This document shows, one piece after another, positions 1 to 8,589 of a stretch of DNA of 64,000 bases. The number at the start of each line of letters is the position of its first letter. The first letter of the stretch is position 1. Below the pieces are notes generated by a model, which saw only the letters and a program-made list of their open reading frames with translations, had not been told where the DNA came from and did not search any database. This stretch comes from RI-153 sp963721725 (GTDB lineage Bacteria > Chloroflexota > Anaerolineae > Caldilineales > Caldilineaceae), in NCBI GenBank assembly GCA_963721725.1, contig CAVRLX010000010.1:248001-312000 (forward strand), written 5' to 3'. The translations under genes and the position numbers were made by a program.

Positions 1-18
1 TGACGGGGCTGATAGGCA

Positions 19-56
19 CAAAAAAGCGGTGCAATGGATATCCATTGCACCGCTTT
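19..56 (-). terminator. Rho-independent terminator downstream of the receiver gene
   Basis: A perfect inverted repeat (arm GCGGTGCAATGGA, nearly no loop) lies at 26-53. Read on the minus strand it is followed by a run of six T. It sits 20 bases past the stop of the minus-strand receiver gene. Confidence 0.75.
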
Positions 57-73
57 GCTTTCAGCATCAGCCG

Positions 74-434
74 CTAAAGCGGAGTCGACATCAACGCCTG
101 CAACAATTCGTCTAAGGAGCAGCCTTTTACAAGAAAAGCCTCCGCCCCAGCCTGGCGCGCCTCTTGCCGATACGAATCGTACATGCTTAACAAGACCACC
201 CGAATCTGCGGCCACTTTTGCTTAATCATGCGCGTGGCAGCCAGCCCATCCATACCGGGCATACGCACATCCATCAAAATTACATCGGGGCAGCACTGCT
301 CGGCCTGCTCCACAGCTTCACCGCCTGTACAAGCCTCGCCAATCACGGTGACCTCTGGACTTGTGGTGAGCAAGGCGCGGCAGACCTGCACGGGAATGGG
401 CACTATCGTCTACAATGAGGGTTTGCACGGTCAT
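74..434 (-). pseudogene. Stand-alone response-regulator receiver domain, frameshifted
   Basis: This encodes a NarL-type receiver (CheY fold) of about 120 residues with no output domain. The acidic pocket is in the N-terminal part (LIVDD), the phospho-acceptor aspartate is in VILMDVRMPGMDG, and the conserved lysine is in FLVKG. The N-terminal 18 residues (start 434, or 455 in the same frame) and the rest are in different frames; the break lies near 405-415, in the first helix. The protein stops right after the last receiver helix, so it is either a single-domain regulator or a NarL protein that lost its HTH. No kinase is adjacent; the nearest is at 2.5-5.3 kb. A sequencing indel is as likely as a true pseudogene. 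Confidence 0.7.
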
Positions 435-617
435 CGCATGGCTGTTTAGTTTCATGGGCTGGTGGGATAGGAGTGGTACTGATGACACTCTACTTACCTG
501 CGCCGAGCCTGTCATCGGTATAGAGCGGACGCACGTCATAGAAAAAATCATCGTTTTATGAAGTTATATCAACGTTTGGCGTAGGACAGACTACGCCAAA
601 CAGATGACCGCGCTTGA

Positions 618-962
618 CTAGGAGCGAACCACAGCGAAAAAGCCGATTAAGAGCAACAACAGGGGCAACAACGGGCCAACTTCTAACAGAATACTTAGCC
701 CCACGCCCAGCGCCACTACGCCGCTAATCAACGAGGCCCGCCCTGGCGCAATATCGGCCAACGCCCGTGCCACATTCAGCCCCAACAAAACAATTCCTGT
801 TGCCAAAAACCAAAGACTATAGCCAACCACCCCGTCTACATACAGCCAGACCAGAAAGGTCATGAGTGTAAAGATCCCCCAAGCCGTCACGCGCCATCTA
901 CGGTTCAAGGCTTTGCGATCCAGGGGCGGAAGGGATGTCCTGAGTATGGTTTGGTTCATCAT
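618..962 (-). CDS. Small membrane protein of unknown function
   Basis: A 114-residue protein with a basic N-terminus (KALNRRWR) followed by about four hydrophobic segments (WGIFTLMTFLVWLYV, YSLWFLATGIVLL, SLISGVVALGVGLSILL, LLPLLLLLIGFFAVV). The C-terminal Leu-rich helix ends in VVRS. It lies between the receiver gene and the divergent membrane protein at 1219. The start has only a weak ribosome site, and two Met codons in tandem (960-962, 957-959) are possible. I do not recognise the family. The composition is that of a bacterial inner-membrane protein; nothing shows its role. Confidence 0.5.
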   Translation of the reverse strand: MMNQTILRTSLPPLDRKALNRRWRVTAWGIFTLMTFLVWLYVDGVVGYSLWFLATGIVLLGLNVARALADIAPGRASLISGVVALGVGLSILLEVGPLLPLLLLLIGFFAVVRS

Positions 963-1145
963 GCTACGTTTCCAATCAGCTAGACAAGAATCACAGATGG
1001 TTCTATTCTACGCATAAATCATTTCAACCCAATCAGTCTGGTGTGGAATTGGCTGTCCGCCAAAAGAGGGAAAGCAGTCTGCTGCCCTCATCATGCTTGT
1101 GAAAAAATGTACGACAAATAAGGTAGATCGCCTGTATCCATTTAT

Positions 1146-1171
1146 GTCTAGGGTGCGTCGCACCTGTATAG
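1146..1171. repeat. Collapsed copy of the GTGCGACGCAC palindromic repeat
   Basis: This holds only the two outer ends of the repeat found at 6745, 8411, 12345, 13971 and 43500, joined at the inner GTGCGTCGCAC core. The about 40-base middle is missing. Read on the minus strand it runs CTATACAGGTGCGACGCAC directly into CCTAGAC. It lies between two divergent genes, 48 bases before the start at 1219. Confidence 0.6.
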
Positions 1172-1218
1172 TTACGAGCGAGCTACCGAAACAAGCCATT
1201 ATTACAGGAGGGTTTTTC

Positions 1219-1737
1219 ATGAATTTGTTTCAAAAAGTGTTTGATACAGGTTTTATTGCAGTGACGATTTTGGTGATTATCTGTGCATTTGTGCTCGTGG
1301 GATTTGCTGTGATGGAACTCTGGCACATCGTGCTCCCATCGGAAGAGATTGCGGTTCATCTACGCTTTGGGGCCGTACTCGAAACGATTGGTCTGTTAAC
1401 GATTGCCATGGCGACGTTGGAGTTGGGACAGACTATCTATGAAGAGGAAGTAAAACGACACACCCAGGTCAGCCTGCCCACCCGTGTCCGTCGTTTTCTA
1501 TCGCGCTTTATGATTGTGGTGATTGTGTCATTGTCAATTGAATTTTTGGTGGCGATTTTCCGCTTTTTACACGACGAAGCCACCACACTTTCCGAAGTCT
1601 CCAGTGTGGGGCTGGCAACCGCCGGGCTTTTGGTTGCGTGGGGAGCCTTTATCTGGTTCAACTTAGGCGCAGAACGATTAGAGCCGGAAGCCATCGAACA
1701 GGTAAAGCGCGAAGATGCATCTATTGATAATCGATGA
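1219..1737 (+). CDS. Four-helix membrane protein of unknown function
   Basis: A 172-residue integral membrane protein. The start at 1219 is chosen because CAGGAGG lies 7 bases upstream; the open frame upstream runs through a repeat and is not likely coded. Four hydrophobic segments are visible: about residues 10-35, 48-68, 91-115 and 127-145. A charged cytosolic loop (EEEVKRHTQ...RVRRFLSRF) lies between helices 2 and 3 and the C-terminus is acidic. The layout recalls PsiE-like (phosphate-starvation-inducible E) proteins, but I see no diagnostic motif and would not name it. It is transcribed alone and converges on the response regulator at 1802. Confidence 0.55.
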   Translation: MNLFQKVFDTGFIAVTILVIICAFVLVGFAVMELWHIVLPSEEIAVHLRFGAVLETIGLLTIAMATLELGQTIYEEEVKRHTQVSLPTRVRRFLSRFMIVVIVSLSIEFLVAIFRFLHDEATTLSEVSSVGLATAGLLVAWGAFIWFNLGAERLEPEAIEQVKREDASIDNR

Positions 1738-1801
1738 GGATGAGGCAGGAGGGCGTGCTGCGGGCCTTCAAGCTCCACAGCACGTCATAAAACTCTAAAG
1801 C

Positions 1802-2473
1802 TTACATTGCCGAAATATTAGCATCGTCCAGCGAGGCCAGCCCCTCTTTAAGCGCATAGAGCGCAGCCTGGGTGCGGCTGGCAAGGTGCAGTTTGCCCAA
1901 AATATTGCTGACGTGGGTCCGCACTGTGGCTTCGCTAATCACCAACTTGTCGGCGATCTCCTGGTTACTTTTGCCCTGGGCCACCAGTTTTAACACCTCC
2001 ACCTCGCGTTCGGTCAGTGGATCTTCGGTGGGCGGCTTCTGTGAAGGCCGCGACATCTCTAGCAAGAGTTTGCGCGCAATCGTGGGATGCAGCGACGACT
2101 CGCCCCGGTAGACCTGGCGAATGGCGCGCACCAATTCGTCTGGGCTGGAATCCTTGAGCAAATAGCCCAGCGCTCCTGCTTTAATGGCCGGGAAGACCTT
2201 GTCGTCGGTGGCAAAGCTGGTAAGCACAAGAATACGGGCGTCGGGTTGGCTGCTGGTAATGCGACGGATGGCCTCGATGCCATCCATCACGGGCATTTCC
2301 AGATCCATCAAAATTACATCTGGGCGGATCTGACTGGCCTTGGCAACTGCTTCTTCGCCATTTTTGGCCTCGCCCACCACTTCAATTTCAGCTTCGGTTG
2401 CCAACAACGCTTGGGTGCCGCGGCGCACAATCACATGATCATCAGTAATTAAAATACGAATCGGACCACTCAT
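1802..2473 (-). CDS. NarL/LuxR-family response regulator
   Basis: A 223-residue two-domain regulator. The receiver is residues 1-125: acidic pair in ITDDH, phospho-Asp in VILMDLEMPVMDG, switch Thr in LTSF, and Lys in GYLLKD. A LuxR-type HTH covers about 150-215 (LTEREVEVLKLVAQGKSNQEI and the recognition helix around SEATVRTHVSNI). All receiver residues needed for phosphorylation are present. It lies 53 bases after the kinase gene in the same direction, so it is the obvious partner of that HisKA_3-type kinase; NarL regulators and HisKA_3 kinases normally pair. The genes it controls cannot be read from the sequence; the sugar-binding protein at the head of the operon suggests carbohydrate uptake or degradation. 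Confidence 0.93.
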   Translation of the reverse strand: MSGPIRILITDDHVIVRRGTQALLATEAEIEVVGEAKNGEEAVAKASQIRPDVILMDLEMPVMDGIEAIRRITSSQPDARILVLTSFATDDKVFPAIKAGALGYLLKDSSPDELVRAIRQVYRGESSLHPTIARKLLLEMSRPSQKPPTEDPLTEREVEVLKLVAQGKSNQEIADKLVISEATVRTHVSNILGKLHLASRTQAALYALKEGLASLDDANISAM

Positions 2474-2526
2474 ACACTGCCCTGCCTTTTCTATATGCGT
2501 AAACTCAATCCTGTTCGCTATTATAC

Positions 2527-5302
2527 CTATATCGGGACATGAACTGTAATTGTGGTTCCATTACCCGGCGAACTTTCCACCTGCCATGTGCCATCCATGA
2601 GCACCACCCGCTCGGCAATCCCGCGCAGGCCCCAGCCGCCGCTACGGTGGGCAGTGGCGGTGTCAAACCCCGCGCCATTGTCGTGGATGCGCAGACAGAC
2701 GCCGGGATGGTCAGTCATTGGCTCGACATGCAACGAAACTTGGCTGGCTTTGGCGTGTTTCAGCGTGTTGTTCAATACCTCTTGCGAGATCCAATACAAC
2801 CCTTCTTCCACATCGGGGGGTAACTTCTGAATAGTATCAACCTGGAGCTGCGTCTGCAAGCCTGTGCGCCCCTCCACCGCTTCTAGGCGGGCGTGGAGCG
2901 CCGCCGCTAGCCCTTCGGCCTCCAGCACAGAGGGACGCAGCTCAAAGATGAGCAGTCGCATTTCGCCCAATGCTTCGTGGGCCGTGTCGCGCAGAGTACG
3001 CATGTGCTCGGCAGCCACTTTGGTGTTGCCGCTATCTAGCAGACGCGCCGCCGCCTCGGCATAGAGTGTGGCCCCATAGAGCGACTGGGTAACCGAGTCG
3101 TGTAGATCGCGCGCCAGACGTTGGCGCTCTTCCAAAACGGCCAGTTGTTGCGCCTGTTCATAGAGCCGGGCATTTTCAATGGCGACCCCAGCCTGATTTG
3201 CCAGCGATTGCAGCACAGTCATTTCCACCTCGTCAAAGGCACTGGGAAAATTTTGCTGCACATCCAAAATACCAATAACCTGCCCTTTGGTCTTAATCGG
3301 CAACACTAATTCTGATTGTGTGTTGCTCCCCGCCAGCCGTACATAGCGCGGATCTACATGAATATCGGCCACCATCAGCGGTTCGCCCGTGGCCGCTACC
3401 CAGCCCGATAGCCCCTCTTTGCCGATTTTCAAACGGCTTGGTGAAAAGGTATGGTTAATCTCGGCCAACATCGGTCCCGCGCCGACTTGATAGACGACTT
3501 CGTCGTCAATGATCAGCCCAATGCCCACATGATAGTAATCAAATGTAGATTGGATCAAGTGGGTCATTTGGTGAAGCAGATCGTCAACGTTGAGGATGGA
3601 CGTGATGCTGCGCCCCATTTCGCCGATAACCCGGAACTGTTCGGAGCGGCGCTGTTCGGTTTCATAGAGCCTTGCATTCTCGATGGCGACCCCGATCTGG
3701 CGACCAACTGAAGTAAGCAGAGCAATATCCTGGGCCTGGAAGGTGCGAATCTGATAGCTGGCTAGGCTGAGGACGCCTTGTACTTGATGTTTGGAAATTA
3801 ACGGAATGCTGGCCGAGGATTGAAAGCCTGCGGCTATTAGATCCGTGGGCGGATCTTCTAATAGCACCAAGTTGTTAATAATCAGTGGCGTGCCGATCTC
3901 GGCGGCCCGTGCCGAGAGCGTGCCGCGTGAGGCCACATACCGATAGCTTTCGGGCACGCCGATCTCATGCACTGGCTCCAACTTGCCTGTGCGTGGATGT
4001 TTGAGATAGAGCACGCCCAGGTCGAAATCCAGCACATCAAGGATGCGTTCCAGTGCGGTGTTGAGCACAGTATTAAGATCCAACGACTGGCTGGTGGCCT
4101 GGGCCAGTTCATACAGCGTGGAAAGCTCTTTCGTGCGGCTGCTCACGCGGCCTTCCATCTCGGCATAGGATGCGCGCAATTGGGCTGACATATGGTTAAA
4201 CTGGCGGGCCAGTTCGGCGATCTCGTCGTCGGTAGTCACCTGAATTTGCTGTTCAAAGTTACCCGCGGCCACCTTTTGGGCGGCGTCAATCAGCTCTTCA
4301 ATGGGCCGGGTAATACGGCGCACGCCAAAGGCCACAAAGAGCGAAGGTAAGACAAAACCCAGGATTAACAAGAGCACCAAAAATTGTCGATAGCCCTGAC
4401 TAGAGCGATTTAAGGCATCCCAGCTCTCTTCAATGATCAACCCCCACGGCGTACCAGGAATCGGTGCATAGGCTGCCACAATCTCTTGCCCTGCCCTGTT
4501 GGTGGCGCGCAGCGCCGTGCTTTTGCCTTGTTGCACACTTTGCACCGCTTCCTGGTCCGAAAAATCCTCACCAATCCGGGCCGAGTTGGTATGGTAGATC
4601 ACGTGGCCTTTGCTATCCACCACATAGGCCACACCACCTTTGTTGAGCCGTAGTTTGACGATGTCGCCATAGAAACTGCTGACATTGTTGGGGCTAATCT
4701 TGAAAAGGCCGGCCATGATGCCGCGAAATTCGCGCTGCGAACCATAGATAGGCACAGCCACTACAATTACATCGCTGTTGTTGGGTCCATCGTTGACAAT
4801 GTCCGAATAAACCGTGCGCGAAGAAAGCAACATCTCTCGAATATAGGAGCGGTTGGCCCAACTCTGCCCCTGAATTTCTGCCGCGCAGCGGTTGGCTGGC
4901 AACCACCGTTCCAAAATTATCCAGCACCACCACGCCGCCATCAAAGACCACCAGCCGGTTGCCAGCATTCTGGAGCGCAGATTGGAGATCCGTCGGGCCT
5001 TTGCTGTCGTAGATGGCGGCGGTGCGCGCCTCGTCGTTGAGCCGTTCGCTATATTCAGTCAGCTCAGATATTAACTGATCGGCGGAAAGGCGGATCACTT
5101 CCTGGTCACTGCGGATCACCAGTTCCTCGGTAACTTGCCGATAGGCCATGAAGGTGGCAATCGCCACCGCCAACAAAATCAACGCCGTGGGAATAAAAGC
5201 CCAGGCGATGATCTCGGCGCGCAGGCCGCGCAGATTTAGGGTGGGGTCAAAATAGGACTTTAGCCCAGCGGAGAGTTGAAAACGTTTCATTGGGTGTGCC
5301 AT
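2527..5302 (-). CDS. Sensor histidine kinase, dCache-HAMP-GAF-GAF-HisKA_3 (one frameshift)
   Basis: A large membrane kinase of about 920 residues if the break is repaired. In order: a first membrane helix (AWAFIPTALILLAVAIATF), an extracytoplasmic dCache-like sensor of about 240 residues, a second helix (FLVLLLILGFVLPSLFVAF), HAMP, two GAF domains each ending in a QAGVAIENARLYE-type signature, HisKA_3 with the phospho-His in RDLHDSVTQ, and a HATPase with N box (EVLNNTLKHA) and G boxes (DNGAGF, GWGLRG). Frames change near 4870-4885, so the window shows a 5' piece (to 5302, alternatively 5290) and an 813-codon 3' piece. It is 20 bases after the sugar-binding protein and 53 before the regulator, an operon. 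The sensor probably reads the loaded binding protein; that is inference from gene order. Confidence 0.88.
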
Positions 5303-5322
5303 CGGGCGGTGTCCCGGAACGA

Positions 5323-6704
5323 TTACGCCTGAGATTCGATGGGGCGGCAAACGTCGATGATCTCGTCTACCGGCGCTTCGCCCAGTGTAAAAATACGATC
5401 CCAGGCCGCTGTTGCCAGCCGTGAGACTTCTCCCATGTTGGCGGCGATTTCTGCCGTCACTGAATAGCCGTTGAGATGTCCATGGGCAAAGGCGGCAATA
5501 TCCATGCCCTGGGTCTGCTCAGGATACTCATCGCGGATAAAACCTACCCACTCTTCCACCAAAGATGCCCGCGCCGGTTGCAGAAAATTTGCCTTTGCCA
5601 TGGCCCGCCCATAGTCTGCGCCGGTTAAAAACTGGAGCAGATCCCAGGCTGCCTCGGGGTGCGTCGTGCCGCGATAGATGCCAAACCCGTCGGTGGTGGC
5701 AAGCGTCACACGGCGGCTGGGGCCAGCCGGAAAAGGAGCCACCCCCACCTGAAAGGGGGCGTTCGCCAGAATATCTTTGAGCGCCCACGATCCATCTTCC
5801 ACCATGCCGATCTGGCCGCTGGTAAAGGCATGGCGTGTTTCTCGGTTTTCTACATCTAAAAACGAGGCCATCACATGATCATCCCACATGCGGGCGCGGA
5901 TCCATTCCAACGCAGCCAGTGCGGCGGTTTCGTCCATGCGGCAGCGTGTGGGATCGATGGGATCAATCAGATGACCGCCCCAGCCGTTGACATGAATCTG
6001 AAGGCGCTCCCAGGAAATGTCCACCATGCTCCCCCACTGGTCGATCTCTCCGTCTCCGTCCAAATCTTTGGAGATCAGAATCATGGCATCCAGGTAATCA
6101 TCGTGATTCCAATCGGCGTGTGGATAGGTCACCCCATATTGGTCAAAGAGATCGCGATTATAGTAGAGAGCCAGCCCGCCGTGATATTTGGGCAGCCCGA
6201 ATTGGTGGCCGTCGGCCAGGAAAAAAGCGCTGTATTGGGCGGGTGACCAATCATTGATGGTGGCGTTGTCCAGGTCCCGTTCGACAAAAGGGCGTAGATC
6301 GAGGGTCTGCTCCTGTTGCGCCCAGGTGGGAAAGAAATCGCAACAGCCCTGAAAGACATCGGGCGCTGTGCCAGCCTGCATATCGGCCAACATCACCTCG
6401 GCCACATTGTCGGGGTCTGACGTGTAAAAAACCTGGATGTCGGGGTGATTTTGGTGAAATTCGCCCAACATCTGCTGTGCCATGACGGGAAACCAGTCGG
6501 TGCGCCAGTCCTGATAGACCAGTTGCACAGGCTCGCTGCTGATGCCTTCGCCTGCCGCGCTGCCCAGCGAGGCCGATGCACAGCCCGAAAGCGCCGTTCC
6601 CGTCAGCACCACACCGCTCCATTGCAAAAAATTCAGCGCGAGACTGCTGCGCCGAAACGAGATTTCTGATTTTTTTTCAGGCTTCTCTCTCTATTTGGTT
6701 TCAT
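5323..6704 (-). CDS. Extracellular sugar-binding lipoprotein (ABC family 1), sensor-associated
   Basis: A solute-binding protein of about 460 residues, family 1 (maltose/multi-sugar type). The N-terminus carries a twin-arginine-like lipoprotein signal, RRSSLAL followed by a hydrophobic run ending at the lipobox LSGC. Binding-protein landmarks include GLPKYHGGLALYYNRDLFD and the C-terminal GADYGRAM...LQPARASL. No ATG precedes the signal in frame, but an ATG with a GGGGGAAG ribosome site at 6704 joins it if the run of eight T at 6670-6677 is one base short. No permease follows it. Instead the kinase and regulator follow directly, which suggests a sensory rather than transport role. Confidence 0.85.
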
Positions 6705-6744
6705 CTTCCCCCGCCTATCCCTATTTCAACATCTAATATCTATT

Positions 6745-6823
6745 CAGGTCCAGGGTGCGACGCACTCGCTATACAATCTTTCACACCCATTCTACTGCTG
6801 GCGAGTGCGTCGTACCTGTATAG
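6745..6823 (-). repeat. Palindromic intergenic repeat, full copy
   Basis: Arms GGTGCGACGCACTCGC and GCGAGTGCGTCGTACC flank an asymmetric centre. The centre, read on the minus strand (AGTAGAATGGGTGTGAAAG), matches the copies at 8411, 12345 and 43500. It lies between two divergently transcribed genes. Confidence 0.8.
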
Positions 6824-6971
6824 GTATGCTCTGGTTTCTATCCCAGAACGGATGTCTATTTTGTAACCTTACGGCAAGGTAGTATAGCCGATTTCTAGAA
6901 AAAGTCACGTTCTGGTAGGATGGAAAGGCCTCATTGTCAGCTATCATCCACCGCTCCACACCCGCCCGGAG

Positions 6972-8399
6972 ATGACCATGCCACCCAACATTCTTTGGAT
7001 CTGCACCGATCAACAGCGTTACGATACCATCGGCGCGCTGAACAATCCGCATGTTTCCACGCCCCACATTGACCAGCTTGTGCGCCAAGCGGTCGCCTTT
7101 ACCCACGCCTATTGCCAAAGCCCGATTTGCACGCCCAGCCGCGCCAGTTTCCTCACGGGCATGTATCCCAGCCGCGTACACCTCACCCGCAACGGCAACG
7201 AATCTGTGCCGGTTGAACATCCGCCACTGGTGACCAAGCTACTTTCGGATCGGGGCTACGACTGTGGTCTCATCGGCAAGCTGCACCTGTCCAGCGCCTA
7301 TGGCCGCATCGAAGCGCGTACAGACGACGGCTACACCTTTTGGGAATATAGCCACGCCCCTCGCGACGACTGGCCCCACGGTCATGGGTACGCCGATTGG
7401 GTGCGCGCCCAGGGGCATAGCTTGGCGGAGTTGAGCAAAAGCCCCGAGGGTCTGCCTGCGGAGCTACACCAAACCACATGGTGTGCCGAAAAAGCCATTG
7501 AGTTTATACAGCAGTCCCACGTTGGCCCCTGGCTTGCCAGCGTCAACTTCTATGATCCGCACCCACCGTTTAACCCGCCCCAACAGTACAGGGAGATGTT
7601 CGATCCGGCGGCCATGCCCGGCCCGCGCTTCCGCGAGAGCGATCTGGCGCAACAACAGAAACTGGCCGCAGTGGATTTTCAGTCAAAAGTGCGCACGCCC
7701 GATCAACTGGACATCCACAACCGCTTTGGCCCCGAAGCCGGCCGACAGGATGCGCGCACGCTGCAAGCCGCCTATTACGCCATGATCAAGCTGATTGATG
7801 ACAACGTGGGGCGGATGTTGGCTGCGCTGGACGAGAGCGGCCAGCGCGAGAATACGCTGATCCTCTTTACCAGTGATCACGGCGAGATGTTGGGCGATCA
7901 TGGCTTGATCGAAAAGGGCGCGCGCTTTTATGAGGGGCTGGTACGTGTGCCGCTGATCATTTCGTGGCCGGGCCACTTTAGCGCGGGCGTGGTCAGCGAC
8001 GCGTTGGTGGAGCTAACCGATCTGGCCCCCACGCTGTTGGAGATTGCCGGGATGCGCGTGCCGGAATCCATGCAAGGGCGTTCATTGCTGCCCATCCTCC
8101 GCGGGGATGCGCCGCCCGATCATCATCGCGACTTTGTGCGCAGCGAGTATTTCGATGCCCTGGCCGAGCCAGATGGCACTTTCGCCACTATGTACCGGGA
8201 TCGCCGCTACAAATTGGTGGTCTATCACGGTCACCGCCTGGGCGAACTCTACGACCTGCAGACCGATCCCGATGAATTTAATAACTTGTGGGATAGCCCC
8301 GCCCATGTCGAGATCAAACTCGATCTGCTCTGGCGCAGTTTTGATGCGTCCATGTTCGGCGGGATCGATGTGGGGACGCGGCGCATGGGGCCGATGTAA
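6972..8399 (+). CDS. Type I sulfatase
   Basis: A 475-residue sulfatase of the alkaline-phosphatase fold that hydrolyses sulfate esters. The formylglycine signature CTPSRAS is at about residue 53, where Cys is converted to formylglycine. The metal and active-site motifs CTDQQRYDT near the N-terminus and LFTSDHGEMLGDHG in the second half are intact. There is no signal peptide at the chosen start (6972, after CCGGAG), so it is probably cytoplasmic. It is flanked by two copies of the intergenic repeat and converges on the sugar ABC permease. With the neighbouring sugar uptake genes it suggests use of sulfated glycans. No formylglycine-generating enzyme is in the window. The exact substrate is not readable. 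Confidence 0.92.
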   Translation: MTMPPNILWICTDQQRYDTIGALNNPHVSTPHIDQLVRQAVAFTHAYCQSPICTPSRASFLTGMYPSRVHLTRNGNESVPVEHPPLVTKLLSDRGYDCGLIGKLHLSSAYGRIEARTDDGYTFWEYSHAPRDDWPHGHGYADWVRAQGHSLAELSKSPEGLPAELHQTTWCAEKAIEFIQQSHVGPWLASVNFYDPHPPFNPPQQYREMFDPAAMPGPRFRESDLAQQQKLAAVDFQSKVRTPDQLDIHNRFGPEAGRQDARTLQAAYYAMIKLIDDNVGRMLAALDESGQRENTLILFTSDHGEMLGDHGLIEKGARFYEGLVRVPLIISWPGHFSAGVVSDALVELTDLAPTLLEIAGMRVPESMQGRSLLPILRGDAPPDHHRDFVRSEYFDALAEPDGTFATMYRDRRYKLVVYHGHRLGELYDLQTDPDEFNNLWDSPAHVEIKLDLLWRSFDASMFGGIDVGTRRMGPM

Positions 8400-8410
8400 T
8401 CCATAGGTGA

Positions 8411-8495
8411 CGATTCAGGTGCGACGCACTCGCCAAGAGTAGAACGGTTGTGAAACGCGCCTGTGGCGAGTGCGTCGCACCCTAGACCTGAATCG
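8411..8495 (+). repeat. Palindromic intergenic repeat, full copy
   Basis: Outer inverted repeat CGATTCAGGT / ACCTGAATCG encloses the family arms GTGCGACGCACTCGCCA and TGGCGAGTGCGTCGCACC, with the centre AGAGTAGAACGGTTGTGAAA. It lies at the convergent end between the sulfatase and the ABC permease. Confidence 0.85.
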
Positions 8496-8519
8496 TTACA
8501 TCGATAGAACGGATGGAGC

Positions 8520-8561
8520 AAAAAAGGGTGGCTCTTCGGCAAAGAAGAGCCACCCTTTTTT
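8520..8561. terminator. Bidirectional terminator between sulfatase and ABC permease
   Basis: Stem GGGTGGCTCTT / AAGAGCCACCC with a 9-base loop, flanked by A5 on the left and T6 on the right. It can end transcription of the sulfatase from the left and of the permease from the right. Confidence 0.85.
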
Positions 8562-8589
8562 AATCAAGCCGAGCAGGAAAAGCAACGCC

